A stretch of DNA of 64,000 bases from Prodigiosinella confusarubida. Its GTDB lineage: Bacteria > Pseudomonadota > Gammaproteobacteria > Enterobacterales > Enterobacteriaceae. Under the pieces are notes generated by a model. The model saw nothing but the letters and a program-made list of their open reading frames with translations, was not told where the DNA came from and did no database searches. The stretch is from positions 4,030,001-4,094,000 of the forward strand of contig NZ_CP025085.1 of the NCBI RefSeq assembly GCF_002847015.1, read 5' to 3'. A program made the translations under genes and the position numbers. Below are positions 20,051 through 29,691 of this stretch, piece after piece. Each line of letters opens with the position of its first letter. Positions within the stretch are counted from its first letter, which is position 1.

Positions 20051-21097
20051 ATGAGTGACATCACTCGCAAACTCTCATTTTTAGACCGATATCTGACTGT
20101 CTGGATTTTTGCTGCAATGGCTCTGGGTGTGAGTCTCGGTTTTTTAGTCCCTGGTGTAGAGAACTTCATTAACCGCTTTCAGGTGGAAACAACCAATATT
20201 CCGATTGCTACCGGGCTGATCCTGATGATGTATCCCCCTTTTGCCAAGGTACGGTATGAAGAGCTGCCAGACGTATTCCGCGACAGAAAAGTGTTAACCC
20301 TGTCGCTGATCCAAAACTGGATCATCGGTCCGGCACTCATGTTCGCATTAGCCGTGATTTTCCTGCATGACAAACCGGAATACATGGTTGGGCTTATCAT
20401 GATCGGTCTGGCGCGCTGTATCGCCATGGTGATTGTCTGGAATGAACTGGCGAAAGGCTCAACGGAATATGCGGCGGGTCTGGTGGCGTTCAACTCGATA
20501 TTTCAGGTGCTGTTTTTCAGCGCCTATGCCTGGCTATTTATTACCATATTGCCGCCGTTCTTCGGATTGTCTGGTTCAATTGTTGATATCTCCATCGCGC
20601 AAATTGCCAAGAGTGTGTTCATCTATCTGGGCATCCCCTGTATTGCCGGCGTACTGACCCGAGTGATCATGCTGCGCTTTGTTTCAAAAGAGTGGTATCA
20701 CGCCCACTTCGTTCCCAAGATCGGTCCTATTACCCTGGTTGCGCTGCTGTTCACCATTGTGGTGATGTTCAGTCTGAAGGGGAAATTGATTGTCAGTCTC
20801 CCTTTCGATGTCGTACGTATTGCTATCCCTTTGCTTATCTACTTTGTTGCTATGTTTGCCATCTCATTTTTCATGTGCAAACGCTTAGGCGCGAGTTATG
20901 AAAAGAGTGCAACACTCTCGTTTACCGCTGCCAGTAATAACTTTGAACTCGCTATCGCGGTAGCCGTCGCTGTTTATGGCATCAACTCTGGTGCTGCTTT
21001 TGCCGCTGTCATCGGGCCGCTTGTTGAAGTGCCAGTGATGATTGGTCTGGTGAATGTTTCCCTTTGGATCAGACGAAAATACTTCCTTTCAGTCTAA
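20051..21097 (+). CDS. acr3: Arsenite efflux transporter Acr3
   Basis: Exports arsenite with the proton gradient; BASS-superfamily fold. 348 residues with ten hydrophobic segments. The essential cysteine is C123 ([13 protein letters not shown]) and the essential glutamate is E326 ([15 protein letters not shown]), both typical of Acr3. It ends the arsR-arsC-(arsD)-acr3 operon; there is no arsA, so it works as a secondary carrier. Confidence 0.95.
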   Translation: MSDITRKLSFLDRYLTVWIFAAMALGVSLGFLVPGVENFINRFQVETTNIPIATGLILMMYPPFAKVRYEELPDVFRDRKVLTLSLIQNWIIGPALMFALAVIFLHDKPEYMVGLIMIGLARCIAMVIVWNELAKGSTEYAAGLVAFNSIFQVLFFSAYAWLFITILPPFFGLSGSIVDISIAQIAKSVFIYLGIPCIAGVLTRVIMLRFVSKEWYHAHFVPKIGPITLVALLFTIVVMFSLKGKLIVSLPFDVVRIAIPLLIYFVAMFAISFFMCKRLGASYEKSATLSFTAASNNFELAIAVAVAVYGINSGAAFAAVIGPLVEVPVMIGLVNVSLWIRRKYFLSV

Positions 21098-21102
21098 AAA
21101 AA

Positions 21103-21139
21103 AGTCTGTGCTGCTATCAATAGTGAAACGGCACAGACT
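21103..21139. terminator. Hairpin after acr3
   Basis: A 9-bp perfect stem, AGTCTGTGC / GCACAGACT, with a 19-base loop lies 6 bases after the acr3 stop. The A-run before it would serve as a T-run on the minus strand; on the plus strand AATTT follows. Confidence 0.55.
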
Positions 21140-21275
21140 AATTTCCTCTTCCCAATAGACAGCCACTTCACTTAACTACATGATCTACTAAAACAAATTC
21201 AATACCCTGCCACCATTAGCGCGAATACGGTATGCTCTTCATTCTTATCAGATAAAAAGTGAAGAGTTTTATAAA

Positions 21276-21638
21276 ATGATGACAGTTATGTACGGTATCA
21301 AGAACTGCGACACCATCAAAAAAGCCCGTCGCTGGCTAGAAAACAATCACATTGACTATCGCTTTCATGACTATCAGGTGGACGGTCTGGATGACGTACA
21401 ATTGCAGGCTTTAATCAATTTGGTCGGTTGGCAACCCTTGATTAATACCCGTGGAACAACCTGGCGCAAACTGGATGAAGCGAAACGTAATGCAACCAAT
21501 AATGAAGACGCGGCAAAAACTGTTATGCTGGAGCACCCCTCGCTCATCAAACGGCCCTTGTTAGTCACTGACCACGGTGCCGCATTGCTTGGTTTCAGCG
21601 AGGATAGCTACCAGCACTTTTTTGCGGAGAATAAATAA
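21276..21638 (+). CDS. yffB: ArsC/Spx family protein YffB
   Basis: Thioredoxin-fold protein of the ArsC/Spx superfamily. About 120 residues and very similar to E. coli YffB, with [17 protein letters not shown] at the N terminus, including Cys11 and no second active-site cysteine. It is not known to reduce arsenate despite the nearby ars operon; it belongs to the conserved yffB-dapE-ypfN block. dapE starts one base after its stop. Confidence 0.94.
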   Translation: MMTVMYGIKNCDTIKKARRWLENNHIDYRFHDYQVDGLDDVQLQALINLVGWQPLINTRGTTWRKLDEAKRNATNNEDAAKTVMLEHPSLIKRPLLVTDHGAALLGFSEDSYQHFFAENK

Positions 21639-21639
21639 C

Positions 21640-22767
21640 GTGTCTTGCCCGGTACTAGAACTGGCTCAGCAGTTAATTAAACGTCCTTCCCTCAGCCCTA
21701 ATGATGAAGGTTGTCAGACGTTGATGATTGAACGTTTGCAGGCGATTGGCTTCAACATAGAAAAAATGAATTTTGGCGATACCCAAAATTTCTGGGCCTG
21801 GCGTGGCACAGGGAAAACACTGGCTTTTGCCGGTCACACCGACGTGGTTCCCTGCGGGGATGAAAAGCAGTGGCAGCACCCCCCATTTGAGCCCACGCTA
21901 TGCGATGGCATGCTGTATGGGCGTGGTGCAGCAGATATGAAAGGGTCGTTGGCGGCGATGGTGGTTGCCGCTGAACGTTTTGTTGCCACGCATCCCCACC
22001 ACCAAGGGCGCCTGGCGTTTTTAATTACTTCAGACGAAGAAGCCAAAGCCGTAAACGGTACGGTTAAGGTTGTTGAAACTTTGATGGCCCGCCAGGAGCG
22101 CCTTGATTACTGCCTGATCGGCGAACCCTCCAGCACGAAACGTATCGGGGATGTGGCGAAAAATGGCCGTCGGGGTTCAATCACCGCCAACCTTTACATA
22201 CACGGTATACAGGGTCATGTTGCGTACCCCCACCTGGCAGACAATCCGGTACACCGCGCCATGCCCGCGTTGCATGAACTGATAGCCACGGAATGGGATC
22301 AGGGAAATGAGTTTTTTCCTCCCACCAGTATGCAGATTGCAAATATTCAGGCAGGAACCGGCAGCAATAACGTTATTCCTGGCGAACTGTTTGTGCAGTT
22401 CAATTTTCGCTTCAGTACCGAATTGACCGATGAACGCATTAAGCAACGTGTCGCTGAGCTACTTGACCGCCACCAACTCAAGTACACTCTGGATTGGCAA
22501 TTATCCGGGCATCCCTTCCTGACCGAACACGGCGAGCTGGTGAATGCTATTATTGATGCAGTTGAACATTATTGTGAAATCACACCGCAACTACTGACCA
22601 ACGGCGGCACCTCTGATGGCCGGTTTATTGCGCGGATGGGAGCACAGATAGTTGAACTCGGACCGGTAAACGCCACTATTCATAAAGTGAATGAATGTGT
22701 CAGTGCAGCAGATTTGCAGCTGTTAAGCCGGATGTATCAACGCATCATGGAGCAGTTGATCGCATGA
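21640..22767 (+). CDS. dapE: Succinyl-diaminopimelate desuccinylase
   Basis: Di-zinc M20 hydrolase giving LL-diaminopimelate for lysine and peptidoglycan. The GTG start at 21640 gives 375 residues, exactly the E. coli length, and [26 protein letters not shown] lies upstream. Metal-binding marks are H66 and D68 (GHTDVVP), GAADMKGS, and the SDEE and GEPSS motifs. The stop overlaps the next start (ATGA). Confidence 0.97.
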   Translation: MSCPVLELAQQLIKRPSLSPNDEGCQTLMIERLQAIGFNIEKMNFGDTQNFWAWRGTGKTLAFAGHTDVVPCGDEKQWQHPPFEPTLCDGMLYGRGAADMKGSLAAMVVAAERFVATHPHHQGRLAFLITSDEEAKAVNGTVKVVETLMARQERLDYCLIGEPSSTKRIGDVAKNGRRGSITANLYIHGIQGHVAYPHLADNPVHRAMPALHELIATEWDQGNEFFPPTSMQIANIQAGTGSNNVIPGELFVQFNFRFSTELTDERIKQRVAELLDRHQLKYTLDWQLSGHPFLTEHGELVNAIIDAVEHYCEITPQLLTNGGTSDGRFIARMGAQIVELGPVNATIHKVNECVSAADLQLLSRMYQRIMEQLIA

Positions 22768-23438
22768 TCACGTCGGCAATGCTGACAGGCAAGAGTGATG
22801 GGCATCTGGTCACCCTGACAGGTCAACACCGTTTGCAACCGGAAGCTGTTATCGCTTTTAAGTCCATGCAACAGGCGGCCCGGCAGGATGGTTTTAATCT
22901 CCAGCCAGCGAGTACCTTTCGTGACTTCGGGCGTCAGCAACAGATCTGGAACGGAAAATTTACCGGTCTGCGGCCGTTACTGGATAAAGACAATCAGCCG
23001 TTGGATGCCCTCACGTTAAGTGAGGGTGACCGTTGTGAAGCGATACTGCGCTGGTCCGCATTGCCAGGTGGCAGTCGGCATCACTGGGGCAGCGATCTGG
23101 ATATCTACGATCCTGACCGTCTTCCTTCGGGGCAAACACTGCAACTGGAACCCTGGGAGTACGACACTGGCGGATATTTCTCTACGTTGAGTGACTGGTT
23201 GGACTCACATATGCCGCTATTTGGGTTTTATCGACCTTACGCGCATGATCATGGCGGTGTTGCGGTTGAGCCTTGGCATATCAGTTATTTACCGTTAGCG
23301 CGATTAGCGATGGCGCAGTTGACGCCAGCAGTTATCCGTGAATCCTGGCACGGGGAAGAGATAGCTGGCTATCAATGGCTGAATAAACATCTGCCACAAC
23401 TTTTTACCCGCTTTATCACCCGTATCGATGAGGTATAA
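22764..23438 (+). CDS. M15-family (VanY-like) D-Ala-D-Ala carboxypeptidase
   Basis: 224 residues with the zinc-peptidase M15B motifs SxHxxGxxxD (S104, H106, D113) and EPWH (E169, H172). A secreted enzyme would need a signal peptide, but none is seen at the N terminus, so it may be cytoplasmic or exported by another route. It overlaps dapE by 4 bases and is followed at one base by ypfN. In E. coli this gene is absent between dapE and ypfN, but several relatives carry it. Confidence 0.85.
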   Translation: MITSAMLTGKSDGHLVTLTGQHRLQPEAVIAFKSMQQAARQDGFNLQPASTFRDFGRQQQIWNGKFTGLRPLLDKDNQPLDALTLSEGDRCEAILRWSALPGGSRHHWGSDLDIYDPDRLPSGQTLQLEPWEYDTGGYFSTLSDWLDSHMPLFGFYRPYAHDHGGVAVEPWHISYLPLARLAMAQLTPAVIRESWHGEEIAGYQWLNKHLPQLFTRFITRIDEV

Positions 23439-23439
23439 C

Positions 23440-23628
23440 ATGGCATGGCTGGCTGACTATTGGTGGATCATTCTGGTGTTCCTGCTGGGAGTAATACTCA
23501 ATGGTATCAAAGAATTACGGCGTCTTGACCACAAATCCTTTTTGAACGACAAACCGGAAATTCCACCCCATCGTGATAACAACGATAAATGGGATGAAGA
23601 CGACGACTGGCCACAAAAAAAACCCTGA
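23440..23628 (+). CDS. ypfN: UPF0370 membrane protein YpfN
   Basis: 62 residues: one N-terminal membrane segment (about 6-24, [14 protein letters not shown]) and a very acidic tail ending in [13 protein letters not shown], closely matching E. coli YpfN. Function unknown. It starts one base after the stop of the preceding peptidase gene. Confidence 0.93.
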   Translation: MAWLADYWWIILVFLLGVILNGIKELRRLDHKSFLNDKPEIPPHRDNNDKWDEDDDWPQKKP

Positions 23629-23641
23629 TACGGCGCATCCT

Positions 23642-24562
23642 TCAGGCCCGAGTCAAGCGCGTTTTAAGCTCGTGCCCAACACCTTCCGCCCTGGCCTGAA
23701 GAAAGTCATAGCACTCCCTGGCACAAATTGAGAGTTGTCGTTCCTTGTCTGTCACCAGATAAATTCCGCGTCTCAGCGACAGATCTCTGAACGGAATGAT
23801 TGCAATATCAGGATGCTGAAACTGAAACAATGTCAATCCCGTAACAATACTAATACCATAGTTAGCCGCCACTAATCCCATCATTGTCGTCAACTGTCTG
23901 ACTTCAAGCACATAGTTGAATCCTTCTGGTTCGGCTAACTGATCGGTATATTGCCGGATACTGGTTCCCTTGGAAAAACCGATAAAGGCCCAGTCTTTAA
24001 TTTCCTCTATCGACACCAAACTGTACTGTGCCAGTGAATGGTCCTTATGACAGATAAGGTAAAAGCTATCGGCAAACAACATACGGGAACTGAATGTTTC
24101 TGATGAAGGCTCACCCGCTGTCAACGCCAAATCAGCCTGACCATCCAATATGGCTTTTAGACAACGATCCCATTGCGTATCAATTAATTCCACCTTGATT
24201 TTCGGATAAGCATGATGATATTGCGTAAGCACCTGAGGAAGCCATTCAACAGCCAAAGACGGCAATACGGCTAAAACGACTTTTCCTTTATAACCTGTGG
24301 CGTGCGATTTTATTTCGCTGACGGCGTCATCATGCATTTGCATCAATCGACGGGCGATCTCAATAAAATGGATTCCATCCGCATTCAACTGTACTTTACG
24401 TGTATCCCTATCGAATAAACGATATCCCACATCTTCTTCCAGGCTGGCAATCAATGCACTGAACGCCGGTTGAGAAAGATTAACTCGTTGAGCCGCTCGG
24501 GTAAAACTGTCCGTTTCCGTCAATACCATAAACGCTCTGAGCTGTTTAATTGATAAATTCAT
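23642..24562 (-). CDS. LysR-family transcriptional regulator
   Basis: 306 residues. N-terminal winged HTH (MNLSIKQLRAFMVLTETDSFTRAAQRVNLSQPAFSALI, residues 1-38) and a C-terminal periplasmic-binding-like sensor domain (about 90-300). It is transcribed away from the CitMHS-AtuA-CoA-transferase-thiolase operon across a 640-base gap, so it is the likely regulator of that module. The effector is unknown. Confidence 0.88.
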   Translation of the reverse strand: MNLSIKQLRAFMVLTETDSFTRAAQRVNLSQPAFSALIASLEEDVGYRLFDRDTRKVQLNADGIHFIEIARRLMQMHDDAVSEIKSHATGYKGKVVLAVLPSLAVEWLPQVLTQYHHAYPKIKVELIDTQWDRCLKAILDGQADLALTAGEPSSETFSSRMLFADSFYLICHKDHSLAQYSLVSIEEIKDWAFIGFSKGTSIRQYTDQLAEPEGFNYVLEVRQLTTMMGLVAANYGISIVTGLTLFQFQHPDIAIIPFRDLSLRRGIYLVTDKERQLSICARECYDFLQARAEGVGHELKTRLTRA

Positions 24563-25202
24563 AATACCCTCGCAAGAAAACCCACCTGTAATAAATAGTG
24601 TAAAAGCGCCATCAACAAGGCTATTTATTTATTTTCATGATCGAGCCCTCATTTATTTACATTTATTATTTTGATTGTTTTTTTATTTCTTATGTCAACT
24701 TACAACCGACATCACAAAAGCAAAATAACTCTGTCAAAAAAAACACAGTAACAATCATAGAAAACAGTTAGTTAATAACTCATCAATTAAACAAACAAAT
24801 CAATAAATATTACGAATAAAACAAACCCATTAAATTATCGAATAGATTCATAAAGATTACGAGTTAGCACTTCAGGCATACCAATGGTAAAAAATACCCA
24901 GCAAAAAAACAAAACGCTCTGGGTTAATAACCTTTCACGTTAATTGCCGATTTCACGATGCAGGCAGGTAGCAACTAAGGAAATCCCCATGAATGTATGC
25001 ACATCAGGGACTGGAGTGGCAAATCTACCGAAGCAGATTTGAACGCGGGTCCACACGACCGATAAAGGGCGAGATTCATGGAAGGGAGCGCCAACACATC
25101 TGCAACGTGAGAAATGACGGATATATTGGCAAATAAACGATTGAGTAAAGAAAATTCCACCATCACACAGCCCTATAACAAGTAATAAATATAGGAGTAT
25201 TT
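24563..25202. promoter_or_regulatory. 640-base divergent control region of the catabolic module
   Basis: The left 400 bases are very AT-rich. The right part, about 24950-25170, is markedly richer in G and C and holds a 17-codon frame with a good ribosome site and a hairpin. LysR operators and the operon promoter must lie here, but no single binding site stands out. Confidence 0.5.
24989..25042 (+). CDS. Possible 17-residue leader peptide
   Basis: The frame reads MNVCTSGTGVANLPKQI. AAGGAA lies 8 bases upstream. Its end overlaps a 7-bp hairpin, CAAATCT / AGATTTG (25020-25041). Nothing similar is known to me; it may be a real upstream frame for the operon or chance. Confidence 0.3.
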   Translation: MNVCTSGTGVANLPKQI

Positions 25203-26522
25203 ATGTTGGCTTTAATCGGTGTGCTAACTATAGCCACATTACTGTTTTTTATTATGACAAAGAAAATGTCACCGCTGGTGGCACTAATTGTTATCCCAGT
25301 TATTGGCGCCCTGATTGCCGGTAGTGGAACAGATACCGCGAAATATGTCGTTGACGGTATAACCAAACTAGCGCCTATGGCTGCCATGTTTGTATTCGCC
25401 ATCACTTTTTTTGGTGTTGTCACTGACGCGGGTATGTTCGATCCTATCATTCGGGGAATACTGCGTATCGTCGGGACCAATCCAGTCAAAATTATCATTG
25501 GTACTGGCGTACTGGCCCTGATGGCGCATCTGGATGGTAACGGTGCCGTCACATTTCTGATCACCATTCCCGCAATGCTGCCACTGTTTAATAAACTCGG
25601 CATGGACAAACGCATACTGGTCGGCATTACCGCCCTGAGTGCCGGGGTAAATTTTCTTCCGTGGACCGGACCGATGATCCGAGCTTCCGCCGCGTTGAAC
25701 ATCTCCACACATGATCTGTTTATCCCGCTGATTCCTGCCCAAATTTGTGGTTTAACTTTTATGGTAGGCATGGGCTACTACTGGGGGAAAAAGGAGCAAA
25801 AGCGTCTGGGGTTATCCAGTAATGGTTTTAGCGCCATCGATACCACGAGCGTCCACACCAGCCACGTAAAAGAATTGACTGACGCGGAAAAAGCACTCCG
25901 CCGCCCCCATATGTTTTGGATTAACATCGCACTGGTCGTCTGCGTTATCGGCACCATGGTGTTCACCAAAATATCACCGACAGTGGCGTTCATGATCGCG
26001 CTGACCCTGGCGCTGATGTTTAACTATCCCAATGTTGAAATGCAGAAAGAACGCATCAACGCGCATGCCAAAGCCGCCTTGATGATGGCTAGTATTCTTT
26101 TCGCCGCTGGTGCGTTTACCGGGATTATGGGTGGCACCGGTATGCTGAAAGCCATGTCCCATACAGCGGTTGACTTTATTCCTGCGTCCTTTGCCTCTCA
26201 TATTCCGTTCATTATCGGCATAATTTCCATGCCGTTGAGCTTGATATTCGACCCTGATTCCTACTATTTCGGCATCATGCCGGTTATCGCACATACCGTA
26301 AACATGTTAGGTATTCCGTCCATTCAGGTCGCGCAAGCTTCAGTTATGGGACAAATGACCACCGGTTTTCCCGTTAGCCCGCTGACGCCGGCAACGTTCC
26401 TGCTTGTCAGTCTGGCGGGAGTCGATCTGGCCGATCACCAGAAGTTCGCTATCCCGGTACTTTGGGGTGCCAGCATCATCATGACGCTTACCTGCGTCCT
26501 CACGGGCGTATTCCCCTGGTAA
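25203..26522 (+). CDS. CitMHS-family carboxylate transporter
   Basis: 439 residues, about twelve membrane segments, two halves joined by a polar loop near 200-240. The family (metal-citrate:proton symporters and relatives of the ion transporter superfamily) is recognised by FFGVVTDAGMFDPIIRGILR, HLDGNGAVTFLIT and SLIFDPDSYYFG. The substrate is presumably a di- or tricarboxylate, but this is not shown. ATAGGAG precedes the ATG. It opens the operon and should import the substrate of the following genes. Confidence 0.87.
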   Translation: MLALIGVLTIATLLFFIMTKKMSPLVALIVIPVIGALIAGSGTDTAKYVVDGITKLAPMAAMFVFAITFFGVVTDAGMFDPIIRGILRIVGTNPVKIIIGTGVLALMAHLDGNGAVTFLITIPAMLPLFNKLGMDKRILVGITALSAGVNFLPWTGPMIRASAALNISTHDLFIPLIPAQICGLTFMVGMGYYWGKKEQKRLGLSSNGFSAIDTTSVHTSHVKELTDAEKALRRPHMFWINIALVVCVIGTMVFTKISPTVAFMIALTLALMFNYPNVEMQKERINAHAKAALMMASILFAAGAFTGIMGGTGMLKAMSHTAVDFIPASFASHIPFIIGIISMPLSLIFDPDSYYFGIMPVIAHTVNMLGIPSIQVAQASVMGQMTTGFPVSPLTPATFLLVSLAGVDLADHQKFAIPVLWGASIIMTLTCVLTGVFPW

Positions 26523-26571
26523 CCGTAACTACTTGAAAAATCTACTTGTAAACTTAACGATAAGGTGTTGT

Positions 26572-27912
26572 ATGAAAACCATCCGTATTGGTTCAGGCGC
26601 CGGTTATGCCGGAGATCGCATCGAACCCGCTGTCGAATTGGCAGAAAAAGGAAATATTGATTATCTGATTTTCGAATGTCTGGCAGAGCGCACGATTGCC
26701 ATTGGTCAAAAACAAAAACGACAAGATCCGAACAAAGGTTATAACGAATTACTGGCAAACAGAATGTATGCCGTGTTGCCACAGTGTCTGGAGAAAGGCA
26801 TCAAGATCATCACTAATATGGGGTCTGCCAATCCAGTGTCTGCTGGTCAACGGGTACTGGAAATTGCCCGGGAACTGGGCGCCAGGCAGTTAAAAATTGC
26901 CGTTATCACTGGTGATGACGTCTATGCCCAATTGCTGGTAGTGGATTCCCGGCTGGATGACATTGGTGAACCCATTTCCAGATGTGGTAAAGATATTATC
27001 TCGGCCAACGCTTATCTTGGGAGTGACGCGCTGGTTGACGCACTGCGTCAAGATGCTGACATTATTATTGCCGGCCGCGTTGCCGACCCCTCGTTATTCC
27101 TGGCACCCATGATGTACGAATTCGGCTGGACCGCCGATGATTGGGATCATTTGGGTAAAGGCACCTGTATTGGACATCTGCTGGAATGTGCCGGACAAAT
27201 TACCGGTGGTTACTATGCCGACCCAGGATTCAAAGATATTCCTAATCTGGAACGCCTTGGCTTTCCAATAGCCGAGATAAGTGACGATGGAAATGCGGTC
27301 ATCACCAAGGTTGACGGTTCCGGTGGCTGTGTTTGCATAGATACCTGCAAGGAACAGTTACTTTATGAAATCCATCGACCCGACAGCTATATCACACCGG
27401 ATGTCACTGCCGATTTCAGTCGTGTTCATTTCACTCAGGATGGAGAAAATCGAGTCCGTATTCAGGGGGCGACCGGACGTAAAAGGACAGAAACATTAAA
27501 AGTCTCAGTTGGTTATCAAGATGGTTATATCGGCGAAGGTGAAATTTCTTATGCTGGTCCCGGAGCAGTCGCTCGTGGCCAGTTAGCGCTGGAAATTGTA
27601 AAAGGACGCTTCACGCTGTGCCATTTTGCACCACAGGAAATACGTTTTGATCTTATTGGGATTGATGCCCTGCACGGACCTGTTCGTTCTCAAGGCCATC
27701 AGCCTTACGAAGTGCGGGCCCGCGTTGCCGCCAGATGCTCATCCAGAAGTGAAGCCATTAAAGTCGGTAATGAAATAGAAACACTTTATACCAATGGTCC
27801 AGCTGGTGGTGGCGGTGTGAATAAATCAGTAAAAGAAATTCTGGCGATGGATTCAACATTGCTGGCACGTTCGCTGGTTATTCCCGCCATTAACTATCTG
27901 GAGATTAAATGA
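26572..27912 (+). CDS. AtuA-family protein (DUF1446), acyclic terpene utilisation type
   Basis: 446 residues of the family named from AtuA of Pseudomonas acyclic-terpene catabolism; its reaction is unestablished. N-terminal marks include IRIGSGAGYAGDRIEPAVELAEKG split over a glycine-rich loop, and an ADIIIAGRVADPSLFLAPM stretch; the C-terminal domain includes GPAGGGGVNKS. AAGG lies 6 bases before the ATG. It overlaps the following small gene by 4 bases, which suggests a two-subunit enzyme. A lyase or hydratase acting on a hydroxy- or unsaturated acyl substrate is a guess only. Confidence 0.85.
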   Translation: MKTIRIGSGAGYAGDRIEPAVELAEKGNIDYLIFECLAERTIAIGQKQKRQDPNKGYNELLANRMYAVLPQCLEKGIKIITNMGSANPVSAGQRVLEIARELGARQLKIAVITGDDVYAQLLVVDSRLDDIGEPISRCGKDIISANAYLGSDALVDALRQDADIIIAGRVADPSLFLAPMMYEFGWTADDWDHLGKGTCIGHLLECAGQITGGYYADPGFKDIPNLERLGFPIAEISDDGNAVITKVDGSGGCVCIDTCKEQLLYEIHRPDSYITPDVTADFSRVHFTQDGENRVRIQGATGRKRTETLKVSVGYQDGYIGEGEISYAGPGAVARGQLALEIVKGRFTLCHFAPQEIRFDLIGIDALHGPVRSQGHQPYEVRARVAARCSSRSEAIKVGNEIETLYTNGPAGGGGVNKSVKEILAMDSTLLARSLVIPAINYLEIK

Positions 27913-28211
27913 TGAAATTACGCCACATTGCGCACTCGCGAACCGGAGATAAAGGCAATACGTCCAATATATCCCTGATTGCTTATCGTGATGAAGATTA
28001 TGAGCTATTGAAAAATAGCGTCACTGCCGAAAAGGTAAAAGACTGGTTTAAAGATATTGTTCAAGGCGATGTTGTCCGTTATGAATTACCGGAAATCAGT
28101 GCGCTTAATTTTGTTATGTATGGCGCATTGGGTGGTGGTGTCACCCGTTCTTTAGCATTGGATATGCACGGTAAGGGATTAAGTTCCGCCATACTCGATA
28201 TCGATATTTAA
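27909..28211 (+). CDS. AtuA-like ferredoxin-fold protein
   Basis: 100 residues beginning MMKLRHIAHSRTGDKGNTSN; the segment ARSGDKG(N/D)-type is the hallmark of the domain that in many AtuA proteins is fused at the C terminus. Here it is a separate gene with ATGA overlap to the large AtuA subunit, so the two are almost certainly made in equal amounts and form a complex. No known activity. Confidence 0.8.
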   Translation: MMKLRHIAHSRTGDKGNTSNISLIAYRDEDYELLKNSVTAEKVKDWFKDIVQGDVVRYELPEISALNFVMYGALGGGVTRSLALDMHGKGLSSAILDIDI

Positions 28212-28236
28212 TTATTATTTTATCAGCGGGTAATTA

Positions 28237-28335
28237 TTTACCCGTCATATACCCATCATCTTTCTCGTTGAAGGCGAATTATCTACTCTGGTTATTCAAT
28301 TGCCGCCTTCCTGTAACCAGAAATTTATTGGTATA
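28237..28335. repeat. Degenerate, internally deleted ERIC element
   Basis: The left edge (TTTACCCGTCATA) and right edge (TTGCCGCCTTCCTG, then AAC and GGTATA) match the two ends of the intact ERIC at 32125-32251. The centre is shortened and unlike it: about 99 instead of 127 bases. It lies between the AtuA-like gene and the CoA-transferase genes, inside the presumed operon. Confidence 0.6.
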
Positions 28336-28372
28336 GCTTTTCTATTAACCATTATTGGTGGAATGTAAAACG

Positions 28373-29029
28373 ATGAATAGCAAACTCATTGATGCAAGCT
28401 ATTTCCGCTCCTGTCTGTATGACGGAATGACAATTATGTTCGGTGGTTTTATGGGGGTTGGAACACCAGCATTATTAGTTAACGAGATTATTCGATCCTG
28501 TGTCACGGATTTAACTATTATCGGTAACGATACCGGATTTATTGATACTGGCGTAGGCCCGCTTATTGCTAGTGGGCAGGTCAAAAAAGTCATCGCCTCA
28601 CATATTGGCACCAATCCTGAAACGGGTCGCAGAATGATTGCTGGTGAAATGGAGGTAGAGCTGGTTCCCCAGGGAACGCTGGCTGAGCGTATACGCAGCG
28701 GTGGTGCAGGCTTAGGTGGATTTCTGACCCCCACCGGCGTGGGAACTATCGTTGAAGACAATAAACAGAAAATAACCATAAACGGTATCACTTATTTATT
28801 GGAACTGCCTTTAAAAGCAGATCTGGCCATTATTCAGGCCAGCATTGCCGACACCAGCGGAAATCTTGTTTATCACCTGACTGCTCGCAACTTTAATCCT
28901 CTTATTGCTTTGGCGGCAAATAAAGTTATCGCCCAGTGCGAACAGATTATTCCCGTCGGTCAACTATCGCCAGAGTGCATTATTACGCCAGCGGCGCTCG
29001 TCGATCATCTTTATGCAGGAGAGCAATAA
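28373..29029 (+). CDS. CoA-transferase subunit A (AtoD-like)
   Basis: 218 residues, alpha subunit of a family-I 3-oxoacid/acetate CoA-transferase: the glycine-rich [15 protein letters not shown] loop and [15 protein letters not shown] are present. The ATG at 28373 is preferred. It pairs with the following subunit by a one-base stop-start overlap. Expected role: transfer CoA to a 3-oxoacid such as acetoacetate, using acetyl-CoA or succinyl-CoA. Confidence 0.92.
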   Translation: MNSKLIDASYFRSCLYDGMTIMFGGFMGVGTPALLVNEIIRSCVTDLTIIGNDTGFIDTGVGPLIASGQVKKVIASHIGTNPETGRRMIAGEMEVELVPQGTLAERIRSGGAGLGGFLTPTGVGTIVEDNKQKITINGITYLLELPLKADLAIIQASIADTSGNLVYHLTARNFNPLIALAANKVIAQCEQIIPVGQLSPECIITPAALVDHLYAGEQ

Positions 29030-29691
29030 TGGATGCCAAAACAATCATTGCCCAACGGGTAGCCTTAGAACTCAACGATGGCGATGTGGTTAATTTAGGT
29101 ATCGGTTTACCCACCAAAGTCGCCAATTATGTAGCGGATAATATTCAGGTGACGTTCCAGTCGGAAAATGGCCTGCTTGGCCTGGGTGCGATTTATGAAC
29201 CCGATATGAATCTGGTTAACGCCGGTGGACAACCCTGCGGCATGGTACCCGGTGCTGCTATGTTCGACAGCGCGTTCTCGTTTGCTCTGATCCGCGGCGG
29301 TCACGTGGATATCTGCGTACTTGGTGGCTTACAGGTCGATGAGCATGGCAATCTCGCCAACTGGATGGTTCCAGGAAAAATGGTACCGGGCATGGGTGGA
29401 GCCATGGATCTGGTAGTCGGCGCGAAGAAAGTCATCATTGCCATGGAACACTGTGCAAAAAATGGTGAAGCAAAGCTATTGAAACGCTGTATTTACCCGC
29501 TGACTGCCGTGAATAAAGTCAATATGGTCGTGACCGAACTGGCGGTATTCCATTTTATTCATCAGCAATTGGTACTAAGTGAAATCAGCCCTCACACCAC
29601 GCTGGAAGACGTGCGTCAAAAGACTGAGGCAACCTTTATTGTCTCCACCGATTTAAAAACAATGAAAATTAATGGAGGCAACGATGCATGA
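29029..29691 (+). CDS. CoA-transferase subunit B (AtoA-like)
   Basis: 220 residues; the beta subunit carries the catalytic glutamate E46 in the SENG motif ([13 protein letters not shown]). Starts on the last base of the previous stop. It ends inside the thiolase start region (8-base overlap), tying the three genes together. Confidence 0.93.
   Translation: MDAKTIIAQRVALELNDGDVVNLGIGLPTKVANYVADNIQVTFQSENGLLGLGAIYEPDMNLVNAGGQPCGMVPGAAMFDSAFSFALIRGGHVDICVLGGLQVDEHGNLANWMVPGKMVPGMGGAMDLVVGAKKVIIAMEHCAKNGEAKLLKRCIYPLTAVNKVNMVVTELAVFHFIHQQLVLSEISPHTTLEDVRQKTEATFIVSTDLKTMKINGGNDA

Noticed and set aside
24975-25166. 63-codon minus-strand frame in the divergent control region
   Set aside because: Lies in a region with inverted repeats; no ribosome site; the plus-strand short frame has better signals.
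25163-25771. 202-codon frame antisense to the CitMHS gene
   Set aside because: Its composition mirrors the membrane gene on the other strand; no start signal.
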